64,000 bases of DNA from Shimia sagamensis (GTDB lineage Bacteria; Pseudomonadota; Alphaproteobacteria; Rhodobacterales; Rhodobacteraceae), in assembly GCF_900182745.1 (NCBI RefSeq), contig NZ_FXTY01000002.1, forward strand, positions 496,001-560,000, given 5' to 3'. How positions within the stretch are numbered: position 1 is the stretch's first letter; the number at the start of each line of letters is the position of its first letter. The notes below the pieces were generated by a model that worked only from the letters and a program-made list of their open reading frames with translations, had not been told where the DNA came from and ran no database searches. The translations under genes and the position numbers were made by a program. Of this stretch, positions 33,917-42,664 are shown piece by piece.

Positions 33917-34462
33917 TCAACACTTGGGGCAAGCCGCCTCTTTCCGTGTTGCCGCAATGATCTCGCCGTTTGCACCTAATTCCATCGCACAACAGGCCCG
34001 ATACTGTTCAGCCATTTTTCCCCGCGCGGCCTGCACGCGGGACTTAAGCGTGCTGTAAGCCAGCCCCATATTTGCGGCCACTTGTTTCTGGCTTTGTCCG
34101 TTCAGATCAATGGCGCGTAGCAATGCTGCGTCCTCATCAGACAACGCCGCCAAGAAAGATGCCACACAACCTTCCAAGTCTTTTAAAGCACCAGCCTCTT
34201 CCTCTGCGCCATACCACAAGTCATCCGCATTCACCGGCTGTGCCTTGGCACGCGCGCGGTAAAAATCCACGGTTGCGTTGCGCGCCACCTGAAACAGCCA
34301 CGCCCTAAGTGCCGCCGGGTCCCGCACTTCGGACAAATGCGCATGCGTTTTAATCAGGATGTCCTGCAGCAGGTCATCCACATCCGCTTCATTGGCCACC
34401 CGCTTGCGCAGAAAGCCCCGAAGCGCGCCGCCATACTCTCGCCAAATCTGATCCAGATGCAT
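33917..34462 (-). CDS. ECF-type RNA polymerase sigma factor (SigZ-like)
   Basis: A 181-residue extracytoplasmic-function sigma factor. Region 2 is HLDQIWREYGGALRGFLRKRVANEADVDDLLQDILIKTHAHL with RAWLFQVARNATVDFYR. Region 4 is LNGQSQKQVAANMGLAYSTLKSRVQAARGKM. After region 4 there is a short cysteine-bearing tail, RACCAMELGANGEI...EAACPKC, as found in SigZ-like factors, where the usual anti-sigma gene is often missing. None is seen next door here. The cysteine tail may itself sense a ligand or metal. I chose the ATG at 34462, preceded by AGGTGAG. Confidence 0.85.
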   Translation of the reverse strand: MHLDQIWREYGGALRGFLRKRVANEADVDDLLQDILIKTHAHLSEVRDPAALRAWLFQVARNATVDFYRARAKAQPVNADDLWYGAEEEAGALKDLEGCVASFLAALSDEDAALLRAIDLNGQSQKQVAANMGLAYSTLKSRVQAARGKMAEQYRACCAMELGANGEIIAATRKEAACPKC

Positions 34463-34549
34463 CTCACCTGCCCTGTGCGTGTCTAGCCCAAAACTGGGAG
34501 GCTGGAGATCAAACTGCAAGGGGCGTCAATTTCACGCCCCAAGCTTTCT

Positions 34550-34590
34550 CATTCCACAAATATCCCGGGGGCCTGGGGGCTGGCCCCCAG
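34550..34590 (+). repeat. Intergenic repeat family, copy 3 (plus orientation)
   Basis: CATTCCACAAATATCCCGGGGG followed by the hairpin CTGGGGGC/GCCCCCAG (34573-34590, two-base loop). It is in the opposite orientation to the other three copies and is not directly behind a stop codon. It lies between the ECF sigma start and the ribE end. Confidence 0.55.
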
Positions 34591-34702
34591 CCTTGCATTT
34601 CTTAACACCCACAGCCCATGCAACGGGCGCAAAATTTGCACCTCCGCAATACAGCCGTGATACAGACGCTATACCGACGTGTTGCCTCCGCCGTTCGGCG
34701 GC

Positions 34703-35293
34703 TTAAGACGACATCTCTGCCAGTCGCGCCACATAGCGTGCCAGCGTGTCGATCTCGAGGTTGATCTTGTCCCCCACCTTAGCAGTGCCCCAGGTGGTGA
34801 CCTCTTTGGTGTGCGGAATGATGTTTACGCCAAAGTCACAGCCATCCACCTCATTCACCGTGAGCGACGTACCGTTCAAGGCCACAGAGCCTTTCGGGGC
34901 AATGAATTTTGCCAATTCTTTTGGGGCCTTAAAGGTGAACCGCGTGCTGTCGCCTTCATCTTTCATCGCCACAATCTCGGCCACGCCATCGACGTGCCCC
35001 GAGACTATATGCCCGCCCAGCTCGTCGCCAACCTTCAATGCCCGTTCAAGGTTCACAGAGCGGCCTTCGGTCCAGTCCCCAAGGTTGGTTTTGGAGACGG
35101 TTTCTGCCGAAATTTCAACATCATACCAATCTTCACCCAAAGCGATAACGGTCAGGCAAACCCCCTCACTGGCAATAGATGCGCCAAGCTCAATTCCCGA
35201 TGTGTCATACGCCGTCTTGATACGCGCCTTCAGGTCGCCGCGCTGTTCCAGTGCAACAATTTCGCCAACGTCAGTGATAATTCCAGTAAACAC
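34703..35293 (-). CDS. ribE: Riboflavin synthase (alpha type)
   Basis: A 196-residue enzyme with two tandem lumazine-binding barrels. Repeat one starts FTGIITDVGEIVALEQ and contains ASIASEGVCLTV; repeat two starts GGHIVSGHVDGVAEIV and contains GSVALNGTSLTVNEVDG. It dismutates two lumazine molecules into riboflavin and the pyrimidine precursor. The start is GTG at 35293, which gives the near-universal (M)FTGI start and has GGAG eight bases upstream. The frame extends 10 residues farther but without support. It stands apart from ribD and ribB-ribH, although all are on the same strand. Confidence 0.93.
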   Translation of the reverse strand: MFTGIITDVGEIVALEQRGDLKARIKTAYDTSGIELGASIASEGVCLTVIALGEDWYDVEISAETVSKTNLGDWTEGRSVNLERALKVGDELGGHIVSGHVDGVAEIVAMKDEGDSTRFTFKAPKELAKFIAPKGSVALNGTSLTVNEVDGCDFGVNIIPHTKEVTTWGTAKVGDKINLEIDTLARYVARLAEMSS

Positions 35294-35443
35294 GGGCCGC
35301 GCTCCATAGCTGTGATCTGCCAAAGACCTACAGGCCGAACCGCCTCAAGACAAGCTGTCCAGACTGCGGCAATCAGCGACCACATTTTTGCCACGGCGTT
35401 AGGCTAACATTCCCTTAACAGAAGGCGTATAGGGTTGAGCGTT

Positions 35444-36736
35444 ATGACAATTCCGACCGGCGACAACAAAGTGTTCCTTTTCCTGCAAGGCCCGCATGGG
35501 CCATTTTTTGCAGCGCTGGCACGTATGTTGCGCCGCTCTGGCGCCACGGTTTGGCGAGTTGGCTTTAACGCGGGCGACCGCGCTTTTTGGCCACATCAAA
35601 AGAGTTTCATACCCTACCTCGATACGCCTGAAGATTGGCCAAACGCCTTCCAAAACATCGTTTCAGAGAAACAGGTTACTGACATTGTCCTCTACGGTGA
35701 CGTCCGTCCAATCCATGCCCAAGCTGTGGAGATCGCCAAAGATGCGGGCATCCGCGTGCATGTCTTTGAAGAAGGCTATCTACGCCCTTACTGGGTGACG
35801 TACGAGCGCGGCGGATCCAACGGCAACTCGCGCTTGATGGACATGGACCTTGCGCAGATGGAGAAGGCGCTGGAAGGATCCGATATGGAAACCCCTATGC
35901 CACCGGGGCACTGGGGCGACATGCGCCATCACGTGTTTTACGGCGCGCTGTACCATTGGTTTGTGATGTTCACAAACCGCAAGTTCCGCAATTTTCGCCC
36001 GCACCGAGCGCTCTCGGTCACGCGCGAATTTCAGCTGTACTTACAGCGCCTTCTGCTGATGCCTTTTCTTGCCATACAACGCCGCATCGCCACTTTGCGC
36101 ATTCGCTACGGCGGTTTTCCGTATCACCTTGCATTGCTGCAACTTGAACATGACAGCAGCTTTCAAAAGCATTCCCCGTTTTCCACAATGACTGACTTTC
36201 TGTCATTGGTGATCGAGAACTTCGCAGAAAACGCCCCAAAACATCATCATCTGGTGTTCAAAGCACACCCGCTCGAAGATGGCCGCGTGCCTCTGCGCAA
36301 AGAAATTCGAAACCTGGCCAAGTCTCACAACATCGAAAACCGTGTGCACTATGTGCGTGGCGGCAAGCTGGCACAGCTTTTGAACGACACCCGCACCGCT
36401 GTCACTGTGAATTCTACTGCCGCGCAACAGGTGCTCTGGCGCGGCATCCCGATCAAAGCTTTTGGCGACGCCGTTTATAACCAGCCGGAGTTTGTCAGTA
36501 CGCAATCCTTGGCGGGTTTTTTCTCAGCCGCAACCCGACCAGACAGCCGCGCCTACAAGACCTATCGCCGCTATCTGCTTGAAACCAGCCAGGTTCCCGG
36601 CGGGTTTTACTCCGCCCGCGGCCGCCGCCGTCTGTTGCGTCAGGTGGTCGACATGATGCTGTCTGATGACGATCCCTATCAGGCGCTCGCTGCCGGCACA
36701 GCGGCACCACGGCAACAGTTGCGGCTTGTGAAGTGA
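35444..36736 (+). CDS. kpsS: Capsule polysaccharide export/modification protein KpsS
   Basis: A 430-residue KpsS-type protein. Members transfer the first beta-Kdo residue onto the phospholipid anchor of group 2 capsules. Landmarks are FLFLQGPHGPFFAALARMLRRSGATVWRVGFNAGD at the start, VHVFEEGYLRPYWVTYERGGSN (a family hallmark), HHHLVFKAHPLEDGR and VTVNSTAAQQVLWRGIPIKAFG in the C-terminal half. No membrane segment is clear. The ATG at 35444 with AGGG nine bases upstream is preferred over a TTG nine bases earlier. It is the first gene of a three-gene capsule operon. Confidence 0.9.
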   Translation: MTIPTGDNKVFLFLQGPHGPFFAALARMLRRSGATVWRVGFNAGDRAFWPHQKSFIPYLDTPEDWPNAFQNIVSEKQVTDIVLYGDVRPIHAQAVEIAKDAGIRVHVFEEGYLRPYWVTYERGGSNGNSRLMDMDLAQMEKALEGSDMETPMPPGHWGDMRHHVFYGALYHWFVMFTNRKFRNFRPHRALSVTREFQLYLQRLLLMPFLAIQRRIATLRIRYGGFPYHLALLQLEHDSSFQKHSPFSTMTDFLSLVIENFAENAPKHHHLVFKAHPLEDGRVPLRKEIRNLAKSHNIENRVHYVRGGKLAQLLNDTRTAVTVNSTAAQQVLWRGIPIKAFGDAVYNQPEFVSTQSLAGFFSAATRPDSRAYKTYRRYLLETSQVPGGFYSARGRRRLLRQVVDMMLSDDDPYQALAAGTAAPRQQLRLVK

Positions 36737-36830
36737 CCCCCACAAGGTCTAGCGCTGGATTTTTGGTTAGGATTTCTGTAAGTTGTCTCAAAAAACTGAG
36801 GCAGAATAATCAGGTCGAGGAGACCGAGCA

Positions 36831-37967
36831 GTGAAATCCTTTGCATCCCGATTGGGGAAGTGCGCCGTCGTACTGACTATGGCGACCGTTTTGGCGTCGT
36901 GTAGTTTGGTGCCGCGCTCCGGCCCTAACAAACGCGAAATCTACGCAGGCTCTGTGCAGCGTGAAGGCGACGCCTTCATTGTTGCCGTAAACGACCGCGT
37001 CTCTCGCGCCACCGCTGTGGTACCCGCCCTTGGCTTCTCCGACGGCTTCCAGAACGCAGGCCAACTTGGCTCTGATACGATTCGCCCCGGCGATATTCTG
37101 GCGCTGACAATTTGGGAAAACGTCGACAAACCTCTTTTGGGACCAGAAGGCCAAGTGGCTGCTGTGCTTGAAGAAGTTCAGGTCGACGGCGCTGGCTTTA
37201 TCTTTGTGCCCTATGCCGGCCGCATCCGCGCCGCTGGCAACACGCCAGAAGGCATCCGCCGCATCATCTCTTCCAAACTCGAAGAGCAAACCCCCGATCC
37301 ACAGGTCGAAGTCCGCCGCGCTGCAGGCGACGGTGCCACTGTGTCTTTGGTGGGAGCCGTTGGTGCGCAAGGTGTCTATCCCATCGAGCGCCCTACTCGT
37401 ACACTGTCCACCATGCTGGCGCAGGCCGGTGGTGTGACCATTGTACCGGAGATCGCTCAGATCACCGTGTTGCGCGGCAAAGAAACCGGTCACATCTGGT
37501 TCCAGGATCTTTACGACGACCCGAAGCTCGACATCGCTCTGCGCGGCGGGGATCGCATTCTGGTCGAAGAAGACACCCGCGCCTTTACAGCCCTTGGTGC
37601 AACTGGCACCCAAAGCCGGGTTAACTTCTTCACCAAAGATCTGTCGGCCATTGAAGCTTTGGCGCAAGTTGGCGGTTTGACCCCGACCAGCTCTGACCCG
37701 ACCGGCGTGTTCATCTTTCGCAACGAAGCAGACAAAGTTGCCAACAATGTACTGGGTCGCAAAGACCTCACCGGTGCACAGCGCATGGTCTATGTGCTCG
37801 ACCTGACCAAGCCCAACGGCATGTTCATGGCGCGCGACTTTATCATCCGCGACGGCGACACACTTTATGTGACCGAAGCCCCAATCACCACATGGGACAA
37901 AACCATCTCGGCGGTCACGGGTACTCTGACATCTGCTGACACATTGAGCAGCCTCGGCGGTCTCTAA
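36831..37967 (+). CDS. Outer-membrane polysaccharide export lipoprotein (Wza/KpsD type)
   Basis: A 378-residue lipoprotein with lipobox LASC (Cys23 lipidated). The export domain starts at about residue 75 (LGSDTIRPGDILALTIWENVDK, GFIFVPYAGRIRAAGNTPEGIRRIISSKLEE). Then come SLBB-type repeats: SLVGAVGAQGVYPIERPTRTLSTMLAQAGG and the region from LDIALRGGDRILVEED. The end (FIIRDGDTLYVTEAPITTWDK) is typical. It forms the outer-membrane passage for capsule chains. It lies between kpsS and kpsC, so all three act in capsule assembly and export. Confidence 0.92.
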   Translation: MKSFASRLGKCAVVLTMATVLASCSLVPRSGPNKREIYAGSVQREGDAFIVAVNDRVSRATAVVPALGFSDGFQNAGQLGSDTIRPGDILALTIWENVDKPLLGPEGQVAAVLEEVQVDGAGFIFVPYAGRIRAAGNTPEGIRRIISSKLEEQTPDPQVEVRRAAGDGATVSLVGAVGAQGVYPIERPTRTLSTMLAQAGGVTIVPEIAQITVLRGKETGHIWFQDLYDDPKLDIALRGGDRILVEEDTRAFTALGATGTQSRVNFFTKDLSAIEALAQVGGLTPTSSDPTGVFIFRNEADKVANNVLGRKDLTGAQRMVYVLDLTKPNGMFMARDFIIRDGDTLYVTEAPITTWDKTISAVTGTLTSADTLSSLGGL

Positions 37968-37969
37968 GC

Positions 37970-39976
37970 GTGCAGAGCTATTCTGAAAATCAAGCCGCCG
38001 GGGGCGACGACCCCCGGCGGCTTTTTGCATTCAACGGCGGTTTCTTTTTTCAAAAACGCCTGCGCCGCATCCTATCTCTTGCTGGTTATGAACTCCGTTT
38101 TGGCCGCCCTTCTCCAGAGGACCTAATCGCCATCTGGGGCAACAGCCCAACCGCCCATCGCGGCCACGCTATGGCTCAGAAAACCGGCGCATCTCAGCTC
38201 TACGTCGAAGATGCCTTCCTGCGCTCCCTCTTCCCTGGTCGTATTGGCAAAGAGCCTCCAATCGGCCTGATGATCGACACCACCTGCCCGCATTTTGATC
38301 CCAGCCAACCCTCTGATTTGGAGAAGCTTCTCAAACATGAACCGCTGGATGATACGGCACTCCTAAATCGCGCGCGCGGCGCGATTGAGCGCCTTAAGCA
38401 AGGTCACCTCACTAAATACGCGGCCGTGGATCCTCACCTTCAGCCCCCTGACCCAGGCTATGTGCTGGTCATCGATCAAACCCGCGACGACGCCGCCGTG
38501 ACAGCCAGCGGCGCAGACAAGTTGCGCTTCCAGGAAATGCTGGTGATGGCGCAGGAAGAAAACCCCGGCGCACGTGTTCTGATCAAGACCCATCCAGAAA
38601 CACAACATGGTGCGCGTGCTGGCTACTACAGTGCGAGCGACACCCGCGACAACGTGCAGCTCTACACGGATCCGATCAGTCCTTGGGTGCTGTTGGAAGG
38701 CGCCATCTCCGTTTACACCGTTTCGTCGCAGCTTGGTTTCGAAGCCATTCTTGCGGGTCACAAGCCCCGCATTTTTGGGCAACCATTTTACGCCGGATGG
38801 GAGCTCACCCAAGACGAATTTCCCCTCTACCGCCGCCAACGCCGCCTGACCCGTGCGCAGCTCTTTGCCGCTGCGATGATCCTCTACCCCACATGGTACG
38901 ACCCCTGCCGTGACGGGCTCTGTGAACTTGAGGACAGCCTAGAACAACTTGCCGCTTTGTCCCGATCTTGGCGCGAGGACCGCAACGGCTGGAACGCCTT
39001 TGGCATGCGTCTGTGGAAACGCAAACCTTTGCAAGGTTTCTTTGGCCAACACAAAGCGCTCACCTTTGACAAACGCAAGTCGCCCCGCCCTGCGATGGTC
39101 TGGGCCAACAAGCAAGGCCCAGAAGGCGCCACCCGTGTTGAAGACGGGTTCTTACGCTCCCGCGGCCTTGGCGCGGAACTGGTGCCCCCGTTGTCTCTAG
39201 TCTGCGACGACCTGGGCATCTACTACGATCCCACGCGGGAAAGCCGCTTGGAAAGGTTGATCACACAGCGCACAAACCTGCGCCCGGATCAACTGATACG
39301 CGCGGAACGCATCATTAAGTCTTTGAAGAAACAACGCGTTACCAAGTACAATCTGGGCGGCACCACTTTTGACCTGCCCAAAGGCCACTGCATTCTGGTG
39401 CCCGGCCAGGTCGAAGACGACGCTTCTATCCTCACCGGCACCACGGAGATCACAACCAATCTCGACCTGTTGAAGGCCACCCGCGCCGCCAACCCAACCG
39501 CGCGCATCCTCTACAAGCCCCACCCCGACGTTGAGGCCGGCCTGCGCAAAGGACGTATCGCACGCGAAGAGGCAGAAGCTTTGGCGGACATGGTGCTGGA
39601 TCAAGCCGATATGGCGTCCCTGCTAGAACAGGTAGACGAGGTCTGGACAATGACCTCCCTCACCGGCTTTGAAGCTTTGGTTCATGGCGGCAAGGTCACC
39701 ACATTGGGTGCACCGTTTTACGCCGGCTGGGGCCTCACTGACGATCTCGGAGAAGTACCCACACGCCGCGCAGCTCAACCCACTCTCGAAGGCCTCGTGC
39801 ATGCGGCACTCATTGACTACCCGCGTTACCGGGATCCGGTATCTGGCCTACCCTGCTCTGTCGAAGTTGCACTGGACCGCCTCGCCTCTGGCGAGATCCC
39901 ACATCCTGGTTGGCGCAATCGCTTGCTGTCCAAACTACAGGGCCGCTTTGCCAGTTATCAATCACTCTGGCGCTGA
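37970..39976 (+). CDS. kpsC: Capsule polysaccharide biosynthesis protein KpsC (duplicated Kdo-transferase domains)
   Basis: A 668-residue KpsC. Two homologous halves are visible: residues about 15-325 (LFAFNGGFFFQKRLRRILSLAGYELRFG, KTGASQLYVEDAFLRSLFPG, FGQPFYAGWELTQDEFPLYRRQRRLTRAQLF) and about 345-620 (MVWANKQGPEGATRVEDGFLRSRGLG, KPHPDVEAGLRKG, LGAPFYAGWGLTDDLGEVPTRRAAQPTLE). KpsC extends the beta-Kdo linker begun by KpsS, using CMP-Kdo. The start is a GTG two bases after the export lipoprotein stop. A terminator-like hairpin with a T-run lies inside codons 9-19, which is remarkable. Confidence 0.92.
   Translation: MQSYSENQAAGGDDPRRLFAFNGGFFFQKRLRRILSLAGYELRFGRPSPEDLIAIWGNSPTAHRGHAMAQKTGASQLYVEDAFLRSLFPGRIGKEPPIGLMIDTTCPHFDPSQPSDLEKLLKHEPLDDTALLNRARGAIERLKQGHLTKYAAVDPHLQPPDPGYVLVIDQTRDDAAVTASGADKLRFQEMLVMAQEENPGARVLIKTHPETQHGARAGYYSASDTRDNVQLYTDPISPWVLLEGAISVYTVSSQLGFEAILAGHKPRIFGQPFYAGWELTQDEFPLYRRQRRLTRAQLFAAAMILYPTWYDPCRDGLCELEDSLEQLAALSRSWREDRNGWNAFGMRLWKRKPLQGFFGQHKALTFDKRKSPRPAMVWANKQGPEGATRVEDGFLRSRGLGAELVPPLSLVCDDLGIYYDPTRESRLERLITQRTNLRPDQLIRAERIIKSLKKQRVTKYNLGGTTFDLPKGHCILVPGQVEDDASILTGTTEITTNLDLLKATRAANPTARILYKPHPDVEAGLRKGRIAREEAEALADMVLDQADMASLLEQVDEVWTMTSLTGFEALVHGGKVTTLGAPFYAGWGLTDDLGEVPTRRAAQPTLEGLVHAALIDYPRYRDPVSGLPCSVEVALDRLASGEIPHPGWRNRLLSKLQGRFASYQSLWR
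37992..38026 (+). terminator. Terminator-like hairpin inside the 5' end of kpsC
   Basis: Thirteen-base perfect stem AAGCCGCCGGGGG (37992-38004) and CCCCCGGCGGCTT (38011-38023) with loop CGACGA and five Ts at 38022-38026. It encodes the residues AAGGDDPRRLF. It may act as an attenuator between the export gene and kpsC, or lower kpsC expression. Confidence 0.6.
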
Positions 39977-39979
39977 GCC

Positions 39980-41089
39980 TCAGCGTGGATGGCGCTGCGC
40001 TTCAATGCGGTGCCAAACACTCATGATGTCCTGCCCCATGCGCTGATGTGACACCAGATCAAATCGGGGCGCTTCACCCAATCGGGCCAGGCCCATTGCA
40101 CCAATCGCCGGATGACCCTCCGCCCCAATTACCACGCCCGCGGAGAAGGTGATCAACTCATCCACCATGTCTGCGGCCAAAAGCGATGCGGCCAGCGCTC
40201 CGCCTCCCTCGCAGAAAACCCGCGTAAGCCCTTTCTTACCAAGCGCTTCCAGCACGCCTTTTGCAGACAAATGAACGCCATCCAGCGGACAGGGCAACAA
40301 CTCAGCCCCAAGGTCGCGCCAGGTTTTCTGCAATGACACATCCGCGTCTGCGCCGTGCACAAGCCACAGCGGGATGTCCTGTGCGGTTTGCGCCAAAACA
40401 CTCATCAACGGCAGGTCCAGCCGTCGCGAAACGACGACGCGTACAGGCTGCGCCACGTCGCCAAACTCGCGCACCGTCAGCGACGGATCATCCGCACGCG
40501 CGGTGCCACCGCCAACTATCACCGCATCATGGCGCAGACGCATGCCATGAACCGCCCGACGAGATCCTGGTCCGGTGATCCAGCGGCTTTCACCCGTTGC
40601 TGTGGCAATCCGCCCATCCAAGGTTGTGGCGAGTTTCAGAGTCAAAAACGGGCGACCGAGATCGGTTTTTAGGAAGAACCCCTGCAAGTCTCGCGCGGCC
40701 TCATCAGCCAGTACACCGGTGGTCACCTCAATGCCCGCGTCACGTAGCATCGCCAGCCCACGACCAGACACCCGTGCATCACTGTCCTGGACGGCGACAA
40801 CAACCCGCGCCACTTTGGCCGCGATCAACGCCTCTGCACACGGCGGCGTTTGACCATGATGTGCGCAGGGTTCAAGCGTTACATAAACAGTGGCCCCCTG
40901 CGCAGCTTTACCGGCCTGTGCAAGCGCCACAGGCTCGGCGTGCGGGCGCCCACCCGGTTGGGTCCAACCGCGCCCAACAACGCGTCCATCTTTCACAATA
41001 ACACAGCCCACAGCGGGGTTTGGCCAGCAGACACCCTGACCGCGTCGGCCCATCGAGAGGGCCAACGCCATGTAACGACGATCAGTCAC
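39980..41089 (-). CDS. ribD: Bifunctional riboflavin deaminase/reductase RibD
   Basis: A 369-residue enzyme for the second and third steps of riboflavin synthesis. The deaminase domain has zinc motifs GGRPHAEPVAL and EPCAHHGQTPPC. The reductase domain begins after FFLKTDLGRPFLTLKLATTLDGRIAT and includes RHDAVIVGGGTARADDPSLTVR and VFCEGGGALAASLL. It follows nrdR with two bases between, the normal nrdR-ribD pair. Downstream come the convergent kps genes rather than ribE. Confidence 0.95.
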   Translation of the reverse strand: MTDRRYMALALSMGRRGQGVCWPNPAVGCVIVKDGRVVGRGWTQPGGRPHAEPVALAQAGKAAQGATVYVTLEPCAHHGQTPPCAEALIAAKVARVVVAVQDSDARVSGRGLAMLRDAGIEVTTGVLADEAARDLQGFFLKTDLGRPFLTLKLATTLDGRIATATGESRWITGPGSRRAVHGMRLRHDAVIVGGGTARADDPSLTVREFGDVAQPVRVVVSRRLDLPLMSVLAQTAQDIPLWLVHGADADVSLQKTWRDLGAELLPCPLDGVHLSAKGVLEALGKKGLTRVFCEGGGALAASLLAADMVDELITFSAGVVIGAEGHPAIGAMGLARLGEAPRFDLVSHQRMGQDIMSVWHRIEAQRHPR

Positions 41090-41091
41090 GT

Positions 41092-41559
41092 TTACTCCTC
41101 AGGAGATTGGTCGGGACGTAGTTCGCTTACAAATTTATCAAAATCATCGGCTGCTTGGAAGTTTTTGTAGACGCTGGCAAAGCGCACATAGGCCACGGTA
41201 TCAATCCGCGCCAAGGCTTCCATGACAATCTCACCAATGGTTTTAGACGGAATATCCGTCTCGCCCATGCTTTCCAGGCGTCGTACGATGCCACTGATCA
41301 TCTGATCAATGCGCTCTGGCTCAACTGGGCGCTTCTGCATGGAAATGCGGATCGAGCGTTCAAGCTTGTCACGGTCAAAGTCTTCGCGGCGACCATTTGT
41401 TTTCACCACAACAAGATCACGCAGTTGCACACGTTCATAGGTTGTGAACCGTCCGCCACATGCTGGACAAAACCGCCGGCGACGGATCGAAACATGATCC
41501 TCCGCAGGCCGTGAATCTTTCACCTGAGTGTCGATGTTTCCGCAAAACGGACAGCGCAT
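41092..41559 (-). CDS. nrdR: Transcriptional repressor NrdR
   Basis: A 155-residue repressor of ribonucleotide reductase genes. The N-terminal zinc ribbon ([34 protein letters not shown]) contains four cysteines. The ATP-cone domain follows ([30 protein letters not shown] ... [12 protein letters not shown]), which senses ATP/dATP. It is the first gene of nrdR-ribD. A perfect DnaA box, TTATCCACA, lies at 41634-41642 upstream, though one such match is not significant alone. Confidence 0.96.
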   Translation of the reverse strand: MRCPFCGNIDTQVKDSRPAEDHVSIRRRRFCPACGGRFTTYERVQLRDLVVVKTNGRREDFDRDKLERSIRISMQKRPVEPERIDQMISGIVRRLESMGETDIPSKTIGEIVMEALARIDTVAYVRFASVYKNFQAADDFDKFVSELRPDQSPEE

Positions 41560-41787
41560 AGACTTCCCCTTGTTCCAACTGCTCTTTGCCTGTGCCGCAA
41601 TAGGTTACGGCATGGGTTGGGTATTTTCCCAAGTTATCCACAGGCACTATAGGAGAGCTACAACTCTTTGGGTAGAGGCAAAAAGCCACCCCAAGATAGG
41701 CGATACTGGGAAGCCACGCTTTGTTTTCCCCCTGATGATTTTTCACCACGTCTCTATATCATTTTCATAGACCCGACGGTCTTCCAA

Positions 41788-42204
41788 TCATGCACCTAAA
41801 TGCGCTGTCACACTCCTCGTGTGCGGCGCATTCCTGTGTTCAAACAGGTAAATTCCCTGCCAGGTTCCCAGCGCCAAACGCCCATTTGTGACTGGGATAG
41901 ACAGCGACACCGGCATCATCGCCGCTTTGATATGCGCCGGCATATCATCCGGTCCTTCATACGTGTGTGTGAGATAGCGCATAGAGTGGTCAGTTGTTGG
42001 CGGTACAAGCCGATGAAAGAAGTTCTGCAAATCCGTCTGAACTTCGGGATCTGCGTTTTCCTGAATGAGCAAGCTACAGGAGGTGTGCCGCACAAACAGC
42101 GTCAATAATCCGGAACGTTCACTGTGAGCCACCCAACGCGCAACATCCTGTGTAAACTCGTAGAGCCCGGCCCCCCGGGTGGATATCTGAAACTCTGTCT
42201 GCAA
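41788..42204 (-). CDS. YjbQ/UPF0047 family protein
   Basis: About 138 residues. The motifs QTEFQISTRGAGLYEFTQDVARWV, GLLTLFVRHTSCSLLIQENADPEVQTDL, PDDMPAHIKAAMM and LALGTWQGIYLFEHR are complete for this family. Members have been linked to a weak thiamine-phosphate-synthase-like activity, but their real role is unsettled. No ATG or GTG fits; I chose TTG at 42204, with ACAGG nine bases upstream and a start like that of homologues. TTG at 42210 is an alternative. It lies 13 bases after the first lipoprotein gene and is probably co-transcribed with it. Confidence 0.8.
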   Translation of the reverse strand: MQTEFQISTRGAGLYEFTQDVARWVAHSERSGLLTLFVRHTSCSLLIQENADPEVQTDLQNFFHRLVPPTTDHSMRYLTHTYEGPDDMPAHIKAAMMPVSLSIPVTNGRLALGTWQGIYLFEHRNAPHTRSVTAHLGA

Positions 42205-42217
42205 TGGCAATTGCCTG

Positions 42218-42643
42218 TTAGCTGGCGTCGCTGTTGCGCGGCGGTGCGCAGCTGTTGCGTGCACGACCAACGCTGTTTGCCTGACCGACACTTGGCCCCC
42301 AGTTACCGGCCCGCCCTGTGGCGCCTGAAACCTGCTCCGGTGGCTTAAGAGAAAACTGTGCGGCATCCGGGCTTTTCATGGTCACCCCCTGCCCCGCCCC
42401 ACCAACAGTGTAGACCAGAGCATTGTCCGGCGCCCCAAGCGCGCTACTGGCAAAGGACCCGGCACCGCACCAAAAATCAGATTTCCGCCCATTTGGCCGT
42501 GCAATCACTTCAAACACATCGGCGTTCACCGGATTCACGCGTACCCCATTGCGCGCTGTAAACGCCGCGCTGCCTCCGGTCTGGCACGCGACCATTGACA
42601 GGAGCGACACTGCAGAAATTCCCACTAGAACTTCATGTTTCAT
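42218..42643 (-). CDS. Lipoprotein of a tandem three-copy family, copy 1
   Basis: A 141-residue lipoprotein: lipobox VAC with Cys20. The conserved body reads RVNPVNADVFEV, FWCGAGSFA, LGAPDNALVYTVGG, AQFSLKPP and GATGRAGNWGP. Two cysteines (in FWCGAG and near the C-terminus, RNSCAP) are kept in all three copies and may form a disulfide. GGAGGG lies four bases before the start. Function unknown; likely periplasmic or outer-membrane. It shares roughly half of its residues with copies 2 and 3. Confidence 0.75.
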   Translation of the reverse strand: MKHEVLVGISAVSLLSMVACQTGGSAAFTARNGVRVNPVNADVFEVIARPNGRKSDFWCGAGSFASSALGAPDNALVYTVGGAGQGVTMKSPDAAQFSLKPPEQVSGATGRAGNWGPSVGQANSVGRARNSCAPPRNSDAS

Positions 42644-42664
42644 AATGCCCTCCACAACCAAAGA

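Noticed and set aside
41634-41642. Perfect DnaA box TTATCCACA upstream of nrdR
   Set aside because: A single 9-base match is expected about once by chance in a window this size read on both strands; no cluster or AT-rich unwinding element marks an origin.
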